From positions 109,404,194 through 109,468,193 of the forward strand of contig OW804096.1 in assembly GCA_942159475.1 (NCBI GenBank): 64,000 nucleotides of DNA. The letters are read 5' to 3'. The notes under the pieces were generated by a model that saw nothing but the letters and a program-made list of their open reading frames with translations, did no database searches and had not been told where the DNA came from. Both the position numbers and the translations under genes were made by a program. This DNA comes from Sthenelais limicola. Its lineage: Eukaryota > Annelida > Polychaeta > Phyllodocida > Sigalionidae. The stretch's first letter is position 1; the number at the start of each line of letters is the position of its first letter. Shown here piece by piece: positions 22,148-35,494 of this stretch.

Positions 22148-25100
22148 AGCCCAATAACTAACGTCTAATTGTATTTTTCTTCTCACCTCAGTTTAAATTA
22201 TTATAATTATAGACAGGATAAATCACTTTACTTCAGTCCTTTCGTTGGGTAAACAATAACACTGCACTTGAGGGTTCAGCTCCAAATATATACATTTTAA
22301 GTAATTCCGCTGAGATCGGCTCATGTTGAATATCGATGAGACTAACATCTTTTGAACTCTCACTAGGCAAGTAAGGGCTTAACAACTGTGCAAAATATTT
22401 GTCCAAGAAAGCTAAGAAAAGGCTTCTAGTCAAAACACATTATTGGTATAACTTACCTCAAGAGCCTCTTAGACTCGAGGGTACAAGGCAAGCATTAAGG
22501 GTTAACATCCATTACAATATGTTATATAAAAGGCATGCACATTCATTCCTCTGTTCTTGCGTCAAAAATAAAACAAAACGAATAAACGATAATTATATAT
22601 TACAATTTCTGTAATTTAAAAAACTTCTTTTTTGTACTTTTCCATCACCATTTATGAATAATTTACAAATTAGACATGTTGGTGCCCCGTGGGGAATTAA
22701 TCAGATTTATTTTAGCTGGCGTGTAGGCATTAATAGAAGTTGGAGGCCGGGAACGATCGCGCTCAGGTGCATTTGTTGGCATTTGGGCTCAATGGGGAAA
22801 CTAAACATTAATCTATTTTATTCTCAGTCATAGAATAGTTTAAGACTAGAAGAATTTATTGTTCGTTCTTGACTAGCACCAATCCCCTCAAGCTATTCTC
22901 AATGCGAACACAGGATCGGGGGTTGTTTGGGCTATAGAAACTATAACATTTCTTTTAATATATCATATACAATAAAGTGGGGTCTCCACTGGCTGCGGTA
23001 AGCTCTGCAGTAAGCATTGCGATACAAAAACAGGAAATTATATTCAAGTGCAGTTCATGTGCAGACCAACCGTAGCAGTGGAGATCTGTTCTGCGGTTGG
23101 GTTGCAGCTGAATCTATCATTTTCAGTCTAATCTAGCAGAAGTTACTAAATGCGTAGAGTTGCTAGTAATTGCTAGAAGTGCTTCTGCGTTCGTATAGTT
23201 AAATATCTTTTGGACATGATTATTCTAATGTTAACGCATTTTTCTTTGCATTTTCAATTCGTTTGCATTTTCAGTTCGTTTTGAACAGCGGCGGAGAAGA
23301 GTTCAGTAAATGTTTTTACGGCTGACATAAAACATCCAACAGAATACAATAGAAGTATTGCCAACAATGTGTCGGTGATGTACTACTGGGAAATCAATAA
23401 TAGCTTAGGTTATCGCTGGATGCATGCTAGGTCAATGCCGAATTAGCGAGAAGCTAAGTATGGGTCGAACCCACACTAATAAAAAGGGAATGAAACATTG
23501 ATACTGAAAAGGGTTTCAACGCCATTTCGAGATTCCAGGAGCGCTCTTGGTAAAAGAACACCAACTGCTAGAGGGCACCTACACCGAGCCTACTCATCAT
23601 CATTTCCGCCTTGCATGTTTCACAAGAAATGACAAGTGGGAACGATGTAACAGCACTCCTGGCATCAAACAATAGGTCAAACAATCAGTAAATTTGGTAC
23701 GATGTGTGTAATAGCTGAGAACGCAGCTTCAATTAAAGATGACTTCAGAATTCTTAATCAAACATTCACAGTCAGAACCTCATTTGTGTTGTTGCTTTGT
23801 TAGATGTGGTATATCAAAATCAAACCACGTTGAGATAAATGAGATTAAGGATTACTTCAAGATGCAAATTAAGTATAATGCTGAATTCAAAACATCTAAT
23901 AAAATGGCTATAGGAATAAGGACTATATCTGAGATGGAAAGTCATCTGAGGAATGAGTGGCGTTATTTAAGGAGATTGTAGATAACATTCAATAGACTCT
24001 GCTTTCCCGGAAACTAATCTGTCTCCACAATCGAGAGAAGTCGAAGGAACTCATTAACTAAAACGACATTATCATTCTTCTGATTGACTTTCAATTGAAT
24101 CAAGTTCCCAATTATATTTTAGCTTCTTTCACGGAATCAAGTAAATGAGATTCTGCTTGTCGAGTGCTATTGCATGGCCTGCGTGTAAAGTAGTAATATT
24201 GTCAGTGCTTTAAGTTGCAGCATCCCTATGAAATTTGTTTCGGGAGAGAGCAAGACAGAAAAGTACTACTCTCAATTCTCACCCGCCTGGCGTTCCACAT
24301 TAAATACCACGCCACAAAATACAGTGACGTGAGCGGTATTGTCCAAAAACATTTAGATTCAATTCAAATGAACCCAAACCAAACATTAAATCGCACCTGG
24401 GCAGAAGTTGAGCTAGGCGAAACAGGAATTTAATCACTCTTACCACATCCCTCCATTCAGAATCTGATGGCTATCAGATGTATGCATGACATCAAAAAGA
24501 TAGTAATAGAAATTGACGGTAATAAGCAAGCAAATGAATATGAATAGGTATAATAAACATGACATATAAAGCAATATAAGCTAGACTCCCAGCGGTGCGC
24601 AAGCAGAGAAACAAGAAATTGAATGGGACACCAAGTGGAATGCATCATGAATGTAACTAACCGATTCCCACACATAACAATATAGATTATAGTGGCACTG
24701 TCGTAATAATAAAATGTTCAATAAAACTGTTGGCTTTCTATTTTCTCCATAAATAAAAGTAATTAAATATAGATACACAATGTAATAAAACACACATCCT
24801 CCCTCTCTTGTGGATGCTATTAATAAATGATACTCTGAAATCTTCTAAACATGTTTCGAATCGTTTACCTTTGTGTGATCGTAAAGGTGGCGAGACCTTT
24901 CTCCTCAGGATCCCCCACCCCCCACCACCCCAAGACACGTTGAAGAAGAACTTCTATCGACAATAATAAAATAATAATAACCTCAGGAAAGACTTTTGGC
25001 AACTATACTAATAAAGATTAGATAAAAGCTGCCACGTTAAATGTTTGCTAAAAGCAGCCAAGTCATTTAGATGTTTATTATTTTGATGTTTCCCCTGTTT

Positions 25101-25216
25101 GATTTAGCATTATATTGGTATTGCTATTTATGAAGAGATGTCGAATCGCAGAAAGCACAAACATTTTCCGTTTCCCCCCTTTTCCAAAATAATATGTTTA
25201 AAGTATGCATTAAACA
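22148..25216. other. Non-coding, nothing firm
   Basis: Short frames only. Minus-strand 22233-22433 follows a possible TTTTCTTAG acceptor but lacks a good donor and a recognisable domain. Plus-strand frames at 23739-23981 and 24215-24433 have no recognised domain. Confidence 0.35.
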
Positions 25217-25258
25217 TACAATGTTTAAGAGAGGGGGTGCCCTCTCTTAAACATTGTA
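25217..25258. repeat. Perfect 19-bp hairpin
   Basis: TACAATGTTTAAGAGAGGG at 25217-25235 pairs with 25240-25258 across a GGTG loop. A tight stem with a four-base loop in otherwise AT-rich DNA. Confidence 0.9.
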
Positions 25259-25392
25259 CGTATACATATATCATACATACATACGTTGGCCCCTCTTTCC
25301 ACTGAAGAAGGACATATACAATTTCAAAATTGGACTCTCTTCAGGACATATGGTGCAGAACAACATAAAATTCATAAATATATGTATGACAT

Positions 25393-25474
25393 GGGGAGGG
25401 GGTCCTTGGGGGGGACCTAGGGGGGGGGTCCTAGAGGGAAGTCCTGGGGGGAAGTTTGGGGGAAGATCCGGGGA
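25393..25474 (+). repeat. G-run tract with G-quadruplex potential
   Basis: About eight runs of three to nine G in 80 bp, spaced by short CCTA/TCCT/AAG linkers in a loose repeat of (G)TCCTxGGGG. It easily meets the usual G-quadruplex pattern on the plus strand. The proline-rich minus-strand frame across it is an artefact of the C-runs. Confidence 0.85.
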
Positions 25475-28139
25475 GCACGCTGTTTTAAAATTAGCCATGA
25501 CTAACGCTTTTAAAAAAATGGGCTTTCCCCCACACCCATTCACTTCCCAATTGCTTTAAAGTCAAAATATCATTTAATACACAGCATAAGGGACCAAAAT
25601 TGGGAAGCTTGAGTATGGTAGAAATGGACAAAAGTATGGCACTAAATGGTTAGATACATTACACAGGTGCGAATCTTTAAAATTTAGATTGATTTTCCAT
25701 TCTCGAAGGAATCGCTTATTTTAAAAATTGGGTAGGAGAAATCCCTGTAACTATTTTTAGCTGATGGTCCCTATAACTAATTCAGATTCCGGAAAACAGA
25801 ATAACTATTTTGGAAGGGAACCTCTCCTTAATAGGTTAGGGACAAATTATAGAAAACTGGAGATAATAGGTACAACAGGGATAATTTTCCTAGTATGAAC
25901 CTCCTCCAACCGCCTCCTCAAATTCTCTCACAGAATTGAGTTATATTCATGAGTAGACATATTATCATGGATCTGTACACGAAAAATCGAATTTTGATGT
26001 TTCCCAAGTGTATAGGAACACGAACCTAGAATTGAAAAGAAAATCCAAGTCTGCTTTCAGCGCCAACCTCAAGAGTCGGGGAAATAGAATAAAATAAGAC
26101 CTGCATAAAGCCTCATGCACAAAAGCCCCTGCCTAGGTATGCTGGACTTGACTAGGGAATGTAATATGAATTGCCGAGATACACGGCGCGAAAATCTCCT
26201 TCCGAGATAGCCCGAGCCTATCCTGACAACTAGGCCATCTGACATAACAATGATTTGACATTTCCATTTTCCATTTTCCATTTCTACAATACAATCTTAT
26301 TACCAGATCTAATTGAAAATACCTTCCTGCTTCAAAGCACTTTTCATAGCCTGCTTCTTTTCTGATGAATTACTAATACTATCGCAAACCCAGAATTCTG
26401 CACTGCCTTTGAGGATGCAATATAGGTCAACTTGATATCTACGTCATTCTCAGCTTCGGTATGTTGGGATCCAGTGAACTTATCATATTCCCTTTAGGAT
26501 ATTTAAAGAGGGAAAATAGACGGAATTTCGCACCTCTTCACACGCACCAGGTGCATAGCAACGACGGCTCGTTTATTTAAAACAAAGCTTTGAGCATAGG
26601 GCAATCCTCTTGAAGCGACATTACCAGCTAATATCCGTCAGTAAATGAAACTTTCCTATTTTGTGGTCTGTTCATTCCCAACCCATCCTAAAGTCACCAA
26701 GATAGAATATTAAAGGATGTGGTTCCGTTCTTTGCGGCAAACGTAATCATGTTGCAATTAATATTTTCTACCCAAGATTGCCAATGTAGACCAGAAAATG
26801 CAAACATAATGAAAGTTGTGAGAAAGAAACATGAATTAATGAAAAAATGTCAACTATTTTTCAGTTTCAGTATTCAAATCTTACAGTCTACATCGATAAG
26901 GGTCATAGAAAGAAATAATTAAGAAAAATAGTTTTTGCTGGGGATATCAAAAGATGTCAGTTGTAGCCGATTGTTTGTGGCGAAGAATGTATAATATTCG
27001 ACATGAAATATCTATATAATGAGGAAACACGAAGCAGCTTTTGCAGATTAGAATTTGTGTTGGGGGTGGGGTGGGGGCACCACCTCTGTTAGTCTTACCA
27101 CCTGCCTTGGCCAACTACCAGTCACTTCGACGCATATTCGCTCAGGGCTAATACACAATATAATAACATAATATCACATGTGTTGCAAGTGTTTGGTATA
27201 GGGTAAACATATAGATCGATAAATGAAATATAACGAATAGAAAAGGAGTGACTAGTGTGCCTATATAAACATAATTATGGCAACTTTGGCTAGAAAAGAT
27301 TAATAGTCCAATAGATTAACATTGATGACATTACCTGACTTTAGCTGCAAGGTTTTATAGATGTTTTCTCCTCCACTTTTAATGAAGGTTTGGCCATATA
27401 TTAGTTTATCATACCCTAAGGAAGATGTGTATCTATACTTCCCTCGTAGATAATACCTTAGATTAAGGGGAAAGAGAATATTACTCTAAGATAATACCAA
27501 CGCCTTTCCAGTAATGTTCACTGATATGTGTTCAGAATATCCCAAGAGCGCATTTCAACACGAGCTAATGTAATGTTTATTAGTTTATACTGCTTCCTTG
27601 ACGTCGTACTTGTATGTTTTAAATGCTTTCCCCAAGCGGATATTACGACACGGGCATCTGACAAATAAGCTTCAGGTAGCGGAAGGCTTACAATATGAAA
27701 ATCAGTCTTGGAGAAAGGGTTAGCGATAATGTCGAATTTTAGATTCAGGAAATCGTGAATTCAACCTCAACTCAAGAGATCGTAACCTTAATTTGGAGGG
27801 AAACCACAACTTAAAAATAAATAGAAATCAATAGAAACTGCACCATAGTTGAAATCAATATGTGATAATATATAGTAAATGTTTAGACGGTCGAGAACAT
27901 ATATATTTATCATTTTCAATTCACATTAATCGTGAATTCGTGAATTGTAATAAAAAGTTGAAATTATATCTAAGAGTGGAATGGCAGGAACAAATACCAA
28001 GACTATGATTATATGATCGCCTTGCATTAAAAGTGCCCAATTTGATGATAGTACATTACCCCATAACAAACAATATGGCTTATCTCATTCGATATCACAA
28101 GAAGTAATTTCTAGCGCAAATACAAAAGTCAAGTCTGAC
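25475..28139. other. Non-coding with two weak repeat signals
   Basis: At about 26170-26243 (minus) TGGCCTAGTTGTCAGGATAG resembles a tRNA-derived A-box, but the B-box is degraded, so a SINE is only possible. 26620-26712 is a dispersed repeat copy (listed separately). A G-rich patch lies at about 27061-27078. No coding sequence is supported. Confidence 0.35.
26620..26712. repeat. Dispersed repeat, copy 1
   Basis: The sequence CAGCTAATATCCGTCAGTAA...TGTGGTCTGTTCATTCC...AAGATAGAATATTA recurs with clear divergence at 50233-50330. An old interspersed family of unknown class. Confidence 0.65.
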
Positions 28140-28424
28140 CTCTGGACTGCCTTCTGTTGTTGAGGTCTTTTGGGAAGTTGCCTGGTGTCTGTCCCACTGC
28201 GAGGACTACTAGCCCTAGTGGTCCTGGCCGAGAGCTGGCGTTTTTTAACCTCGAGCACGTACAATTGGAGATGCTCGGCACCGAGCATGGCTTGTGGGTC
28301 AGCCTTGGTCATCTTCACTGGCTTCTGCTGGAGGGCATTGGACCTAACACAGGAGGCTAATCTCTTCTTGAAAATGGCAGTATCATTATTGTCTGGATGA
28401 GAAGACATCTCTGTGAATGTCCTT
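28140..28424 (-). CDS. Candidate internal exon, unknown basic protein
   Basis: This is an open minus-strand stretch of about 285 nt, GC-richer than its surroundings. It is bounded by a TACTCAG acceptor (an alternative acceptor would start the exon at 28433) and a CCAGAG|GTCAGA donor of moderate quality. The translation reads LRRTFTEMSSHPDNN, then SNALQQKPVKMTKADPQAML, EHLQLYVLEVKKRQLSA, and a basic serine/arginine/glutamine-rich end. The middle could be helical; the end looks disordered. I do not recognise the family. It is on the same strand as the LRRC49 exon, but no LRRC49 segment I know matches. The other strand is also open here, as GC-rich DNA allows, so strand choice rests on splice sites and protein character. 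Confidence 0.45.
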
Positions 28425-28433
28425 CTGAGTACA

Positions 28434-31400
28434 CTCAGGGGTAAGAAATATCAGTCCGCTTTGCCTAACCAAAAACACCTTATTTCTTATCTCCATTTAC
28501 CTTAGGTAAAAAGGTTACATGGCATATTAAGTCACACGGTCAGGCACATCAAGACAAAGCATCGTCAATTGAGGGTCGATTATAAATAAAGGAACCAGAA
28601 CGGCACGCATGGATTAAGCGTGGTCTCATTTGTCAGTAATAAAATCACAATAAAATGTGATTAATCCTGCTTTTAGCTCCACATCCTTCCGTCAACATAA
28701 AGGTGAGTATGCCATGGTTTGTAAGTCAACTCGAAGTTGTTTGTCTAAGTATTAATGGCAATGCATGAGGAGTAAACTGTATTTACAAAGTACTTTGCCC
28801 AACCTCCATATTACTAATGCTTGTACAATGCGTGTATATTGCGCTGAATATGAGTAAATGGCATCTACATGTATACACGAATATCTTACCAAATAGAATT
28901 ATGGTAGCTGTTACGTGGCACTAATGACTAACGGCATTGTTATGCAGGAATGTTTGGTACAGATACCGTATATATGAAACCAGAGTATGCGAGATCAGAG
29001 TGTATCATGAATAACATTGGCTCTGGCTTAACAATTGATATATATCACATCGCCCCTCTTTGATAAGAAGGAAACTAGTTATACTATGCCTCTGCATCAA
29101 TGTCAAATCGAACAACATTTCTATAACTGATCTACAAGGCTATTGCATATCAGAATATACAATCACTAAGGGTGGATGATTTATGAGAACTAGGATCATT
29201 CCTCCATAGCGAGTAGTGAAGGACACGAGGCCCAGTCATAAATATTTGATTGAAGACTTGCATGACACCACGCACATATTTGATACATCCTTAGCTATCT
29301 GAAAGCATCTTCCGGGTAATTGGCTCCAGCATTATCTTTAGATTTATTCCTCCAATAATGTACATTGCACGATTGTTGTCAATACGAGCACGTCCATAGA
29401 ACACAAACATTCACCCTCCCGTACTAGATCCATTTCACTACCGAGCACAAGTTGTGTATTACTCCTGCATGTGTACCACCAATTGTTGCCCAACTAACAA
29501 TAGTTTTGGATGAAGTGTATTAATGGTCCTCCCCATTTGATCCGTTACACATGGGGATCGCCCCCTTCTTCTGTAAGCCATTGAAGGACCATGTATTAAA
29601 TAAAGCAAAGAGAATAACAGCAGCTTCCTTTGACCATGTTGAGCCAAGTCCTATGGGTAGTCCTTTGCGCTGAGCATTATATTCTCAAGGCAGATTATTA
29701 AAAGCTGTGGATGATAGAGTGGGTTTTGGTTTTGAGAGTAGCAACCTGATCGCAATATCTAATAATCCCATTGGATTATCCCTCAAGGTTAGCCGCCATC
29801 TCCACTGGAGCTGAACTGACAGTCAGGAGGGGGTCCGATTATAAATAATAAACAGTTTATATCCAATCCAAAATGTACCGACCGATTGAGGCAGGGTCCA
29901 TGATGCATATGGGAAAAAACATTGACTGCTGCAAAAATCCTCGTTCAGGCATTACTCATCGAGTGTGATTAGATAATAGTAAACACTCTAGAGAGGTCTA
30001 GAGAATTAGCAAAATCCATATACTCTTAAAATCTTCACAGGTTTTACCATTGTACCCTGAGCACAAATGGGAGTGGATTGATTGAGCAATCAAGTGGAAA
30101 GTGTGTATGGATCTCAACCACCCAGCTCAACTCAATTGGATGAAGCAAAATGTCTACAGCCCCAGGTGAGCTTTCATAAGTCTGCGAGTTTCTAGACTAG
30201 GAAAGCCAGCAGAGGGGGTCAACTAGGATCTCATTAACATTTGATTCACAGCTGAGGGTAGGAGTCTAGGTCTCTATGAGAAGCAATATGTATCCATTCC
30301 ATACGTATTAAGTCACATAATGGCACTATAGGGAATGCAACCTAAAGCATATGCACGTATGCTGTATAAGGAGCCTTTAGACGCTGTAATTGATCGGGGC
30401 CTTCCTTTTAGTATAAATGTTTTTCTAATTTAGGGCTTTACAATGGTGACCGGACAATGTCTAGGATCTATATTAAAGGGAAAGAAACATTATTATATGT
30501 CGCATATATACAATAGTATGGTAGTTGAGGGGATGAATTGCTTTCAGTATTTTATATAGAAGAAGGCTGTGAAGCAAGTCATATAGTCAGGTTCTTTTCA
30601 TGTTCATATCATTGTGTGAAAAACAAGAGAATCGCGCAACAACTTTTGCCAATATGAGTATGCAAATCTAGTAAGTGAATTTGCAAGTGTTTGCCTGCAC
30701 CTTAAAAGGAACGCAAAATAAGTTATACTGCCAATATAGCTCGTGTCGCGTTGAATAAGCCTTGGTTCGGCTATGGAAGAATATCATGTTTCTTTCATAT
30801 AAGTCATAAGACAGGACATTTATTTGCAGATTGCGATCCTTTAGCTTTGCGGGATTTTAACATGTCCTTGTCGCACATCAGAAGGCACTCTGATAGAAAT
30901 TAAACAGAAACGATGTAGAAGTAAAATTAATGAAGAGTGCAGTAAAAGAGCACGGTCGATAATTTCCCAAGCCTGGTAAACGTGAATAAAGGGGGACTCC
31001 CCACAACCACGCATATGCTGCTTAGATAAACTATTGATGTCCTTACCTCGTTATAAGAATAAGGCAGATCACTAATAAGGGAACATATATCACATTAACA
31101 CGCAAAACAAGTAATCGAATCCACTAGATCATACAAAACACATATTGGAGGGAAAGGGAGAGAGGCCTAGAATTTAGATCTGAAAAAAAGATTCCTCTTT
31201 CCGAAACGAAATATTTCTGCCCTTAATGGCAAAAGACATGCACGGGTGACAGATTATGAGTAATACACTGGATAAGATTCCCGATTATTTGTACAAACAA
31301 GATACTATAGGTTATCTGTGAAAAGGATGAGGTTTGAAGGAATATGAAAATGACCGGGCATAAATGTCCCTAGACTTGACATATTGTAAAAGTGTCTATA

Positions 31401-31869
31401 GTGGATTTGATGAACGGCATCTCATCGTCATCACTTTTATCAATTTCCGTCACTTATCTGTCAATGTATTGAAGAGTAGCATGCTGTTCTTCAATATAAA
31501 ATTTGGGTCCGTAGTTGGGCGAGAACTTAATCAACGCAACACACAGAGTAAGTAGTATGTTTCAATGCCAGAACCGAACTAAGTAGAAGAGGCCTGTGCA
31601 AGGGTTTATTCTCTTAAATACTAGACAGATTACACAGGGCCTAGGCTGATTGGCTTATCCCGAATGGACCAATTAATTACCTTGATAGATGGAGGATCCA
31701 ATCAGCCACAGGTTAATAATAATTAATAATTTGGATACGAGGCTAGAGTGATTAGTATCACGCCTGGTCAATCCCAATGAACACCTTGTCCGGGTCACTC
31801 TGCTATCTCCCTTCCCTTCTCCCTCCCGCTCTAAGGCCAAAAAAAATAATAGGTATGTTTCCGATTTAT
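28434..31869. other. Non-coding, nothing recognised
   Basis: AT-rich, short frames only, no repeat structure that I could confirm. Confidence 0.4.
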
Positions 31870-32260
31870 CTGGCTGAAAACTAGGTGTCTGAAAACAAGT
31901 ACCGATTTCACATTTTTTATCATCGGGAGTTCTGAAATCGGCTCTGTTTTGAAATCGGCCCATGTCAATTCATGTGGGGCCTTTAGCTGCTGAGTAAAAA
32001 AGCCTGCCCACACATACCCGATTTGAAGCCCGATTTGTGCTCCTGTTGAGTCCCAGGATTTCATTTTGAAATCGGGGATGTGTTGAGTAGTCAGGCGAAT
32101 CTACGAATAATTGGGGGACTAATTGGTTTACTATTTATGGCCTGATTTGCCAAATTTCCCCCCACACATGGTCGATTCCAGACCCAATTTCAGGATTCCA
32201 GACCCGATTGCAGGACATAGGATTTCATTTTGCAGAATTGCAGAACTGCCAAATTTGAGA
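31870..32260. repeat. Degenerate duplicated repeat with CCGATTT motifs
   Basis: Two blocks share the order CCACACAT..., a CCGATTT-type motif, AGxCCxGATT, and GGATTTCATTTTG. One lies around 32008-32075 and the other around 32161-32236. The word GAAATCGG occurs repeatedly just upstream. The block ends near a small hairpin, CCCGACTAATCGGG (32267-32280). No coding frame holds. Confidence 0.55.
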
Positions 32261-32342
32261 GGCCTTCCCGACTAATCGGGAGTGCTCTCTTGATGATCCA
32301 ATATAAAGGATCATCGGGGCAAACCCTCAGATTTGTCCAGAA

Positions 32343-33450
32343 TTTTTTTTTTTTCACGTTTTGAAAAGTCTTTATTCAATAAACATCAGAGACAGGTCTC
32401 ACAAATTCAGGTGATTTTCGTAATGCCCTGACGCAATGTGTTTCAATCTTATCTTAGCAGGGATAAACGTAAATTATTGAGTGAAGTTTACTGACATATA
32501 CATAAGCATTCAGTTTTTGACAGTTTAACCAGTCATGGGGGAATGATTACTTGGTGAAGCTTGGTGGGTTAAGGTTGATGGGATGAGAATGGGTGTGATA
32601 GCTACTGACTATTTTATATCGTATAACTATTTTAGGAGGGAGTATGGTGAGGTTGGAGTAGGGGGGTGAGTCGACCGGGACTACTACCAAGTAACCATAC
32701 ATAACCATTGTTATTATAGAATTGACAAATTAATGGGAAAACTACAAAAACGATAACGATGGGGAACAATATATCTCTTGGTGTGTTTTTAAGACACTAA
32801 ATGCGGATAACAGCAGAATGGGGTAAGGATTTGTATCATTTAGGTACATGGTACAGGTGAACAAAATGATACATTGATTGCAGTCGAGATGATGTTTAGA
32901 TTACATGACGCAGTGAGAGGTGAGCTTGTATTACAACTTATTTACATAGGAACACCAGTTCAAAATCACTTACATACATGTGTCCTAGACAGCAGGACTA
33001 ATATACACAGCAGGGTAATAGGACAAGATCAATGGATACAAGATCAAAGGGGGTAAAGCAACCAGTACGGATTAGGATCAGTACAGTATAGGATCAGTTG
33101 ATCATCACCATATTTTCAGTCGATCATGACAAGCATATAGAGATGGAGGATTTGAGGATCAACCATTACCTACGTATTTATTTTATTTATATTTTTTTAT
33201 ATTGCCAGAGTTGTGAGTTGATTTTCAACTGTGGCGGGAATCGCCAGGGTTGAGAGTGATTAGGGGTTTTGTATGGGATTGGCTTGTATAGCAAAGATAT
33301 GACGTTTCTGAGCACTACAGAAGTAATTCCTGTCACGAAGTTTCTAAGCTCTGGGGGAAGATTATTCCATGTTCTAGCAAGTTGGTTGATTAGGCATTTT
33401 CTATCCCTTTCAGTTCGGGGAGCAAAGCCCTCCAGGATGGTTAGTAGTTC
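32343..33450 (-). pseudogene. LINE 3' end: C-terminus of ORF2, 3' UTR and poly(A)
   Basis: Minus-strand translation from about 33450 to a stop at 33187-33189 reads GFAPRTERDRKCLINQLA, then RTWNNLPPELRNFV. This is the hallmark C-terminus of CR1/Jockey-type ORF2 proteins (R-T-x-R ... W-N-x-L-P). About 830 nt of 3' UTR follow. AATAAA lies at 32371-32376 (read in reverse), and a 12-A tail, seen as T at 32343-32354, marks the 3' end of the insertion. The 5' part is missing, as is usual for truncated LINE copies. No other coding frame lies in the 3' UTR. Confidence 0.85.
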
Positions 33451-33545
33451 TTATAGGCAGGTAAATTTGAAAGACTATAACTTCACTAATATTCAGCTAT
33501 TGTCTACATTGCATATATCAAGCATAGTTCAGATATGATGCTCTC

Positions 33546-33790
33546 ACACACAGCTGTGGACATCAAAAACCCTGTCATGTTCAAGGGTGACACTCTTCAC
33601 ACATATATTGAGGGAGGCTATCACCAACTTGCTGCTCTAACCTCTGGGTTGTGTATTTGTCAATTGTTCTGTTGGCCATTGAGAACTATTGTCAAATTGC
33701 GCATTTTACACCTGCCCCCTTCTCCCTTCCCCACACAGCTTTGGACATCAAAAACCCTGTCATGTTCAAAGGTGACACTTTTCATGTATA
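33546..33790. repeat. 60-bp direct duplication
   Basis: CACACAGCTGTGGACATCAA plus AAACCCTGTCATGTTCAAGG at 33546 onward recurs at 33731 onward with a few changes. About 125 bp of unrelated sequence lies between. This gives parallel short frames that are not genes. Confidence 0.8.
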
Positions 33791-35494
33791 TATATGGGGA
33801 GAGGGGAGGTTTGTAACTTAGCCTATCCTGGCCCACACATATCCAAATTCATTAAATACTGAAGCTGCTGTCTCCCTCCTGATAATAGTTTCTGTTATTA
33901 GAAAAATATCCATTGAAAAATATACCCCAGGGGGTCGGGGACTTACAAAAAATTCTTGCCCTGGGGGGTCGGGGATTTCATCATATTTCCTCAAAGGCCC
34001 AGGACATTCCCCCACATCCCCGGGGGTGGGGGGTTGCAATTGACAAGTTAATAAGGATGAGAAGAAGTTCATGAGTTTGTGGCAAGAAGAAAGGTGGTTA
34101 GGCCCCCGGGAAGGTAGGGGGTATGGCAGATGCCTTTCTGAATAAAACCTTAAATAAATGGTCAAGGTAAATCAAAGATTAGCCTAGAATTTTACATACA
34201 TCCCGATTTTATTTGGTTTGGAGAGCATTGAGTAACACTGCTCTCCGAACCACTCACTTAGAGGCTACCCGCAGTTGCCCGAGCTCCGCCAGACAGAAAC
34301 CCCATGATTAAGGACTCCTAATAGCCGTCCATTTCTTCACTCATGAATCCCACTCCATCCGAGTGGAGTATGACTCCCATGCTTCCCTAGTATCCTGCAG
34401 TTTAGCCAGAACCCCCGGTCCACATAAGAAAACCTTTATTTACGGTGGATGCCTCGATCTTTGTCTGAAATCACATGGATTTTTAACCTTTGACCCACTC
34501 AGCTCGTCCAAAGCGGCCATTACTCATTGGATCGAGGCTCCTCGTTTCCTTGTAAGTACACACATATTTTATACAGTTTTTAAGAGATAGAGATGGGAGG
34601 CCAGTCTCCGCAAAATGTTAACACAACCGTGAAGGGTTCTCCCCGTGGCAATGTCTCAGGCACTTTTGCACAATGTTTTTGAATGCTGCCTACTTCATTC
34701 ATATCTACCAATTGGGTGGCTGCATTTACATTATCGTCCGTAAGATGGCAGCACTGATCTATATATGCGCTTCACAGGTTTGTGTTGCCTTAATAGTCCT
34801 CAAGGTGGCGACACCTGCATATATGAGCAACTTGTTATGGAGCCGCACTCCTTTGGCCTAGGTGACTGATTTCATTCCTTATGTTTCAGCCTTCCTTCTG
34901 ACCCGACGAATGGCCAGGTGAGGTGTGTGTGCTGGTCTAGTGACTACCAACCGTTCCTAGGCAGGTCTCTTCCGGGTATCACTACTCCATCTACAGCAGG
35001 GACACCCTCTCATCCTTGCTTCACCCCCTCTTGGAGAACGGGTCCTTCATCATGCTCCAAGGTGGAGGCCTCTGATTATAAACAGCTAGTTTTCTCACCC
35101 CAGATTGAGCAGAAGAGTGCGTCCCACTGCAAGCTGATACTGGGCATACTTACAAGGTAGGGATTGGTATAAAAGACCAATACTTTTACTACAACGGGGG
35201 TTGAGGACCTTGTCCACAGTCCAGCACTAAGCTGTTCTTAGTGTGACCTAAGCAGCTTTTGTTACCTCTCTGTAAATTCTACCAAAGGATTCTCAAAATG
35301 AGCACTATTAATTTTTAATCAGAACCCTCTCACCATAAAGACTTAAGACTAACATTCATCATAATTTGGCATTTTATATTTACACACAAAGTTCATCAAA
35401 CTGGTTTTAATTAACTACTCCTTGGGGTACAGTAGAGCTTTGCATTGCCTCCAGGGATTTGGGGGGTCTTCAAGGGAGTTAGGCTTGAAAGTGG
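33791..35494. other. Flank of the envelope-bearing retroelement, possible LTR remains
   Basis: Frames at 34363-34590 and 34918-35160 are GC-rich but unrecognised. If the minus-strand retroelement kept a 3' LTR it should lie here. A TATAAAAG at 35169-35176 is on the plus strand. I could not define LTR ends, and there is no partner copy in the window to compare with. Confidence 0.3.

Noticed and set aside
22233..22433. Minus-strand frame after a TTTTCTTAG acceptor
   Set aside because: No usable donor, no recognisable domain and AT-typical composition.
23462..23472. B-box-like GGGTCGAACCC
   Set aside because: A good B-box on the minus strand, but no A-box at the right distance and the surrounding stems do not form a tRNA.
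25254..25559. Proline-rich and glycine-rich frames on opposite strands
   Set aside because: Both are direct read-outs of the G-run tract.
33535..33816. 93-codon plus-strand frame
   Set aside because: Created by a 60-bp duplication giving a repeated peptide; it lies beside the 3' end of a minus-strand LINE and has no domain.
35161..35200. TATAAAAG as promoter of an LTR
   Set aside because: It lies on the strand opposite to the envelope element, and no LTR boundaries or second copy could be found.
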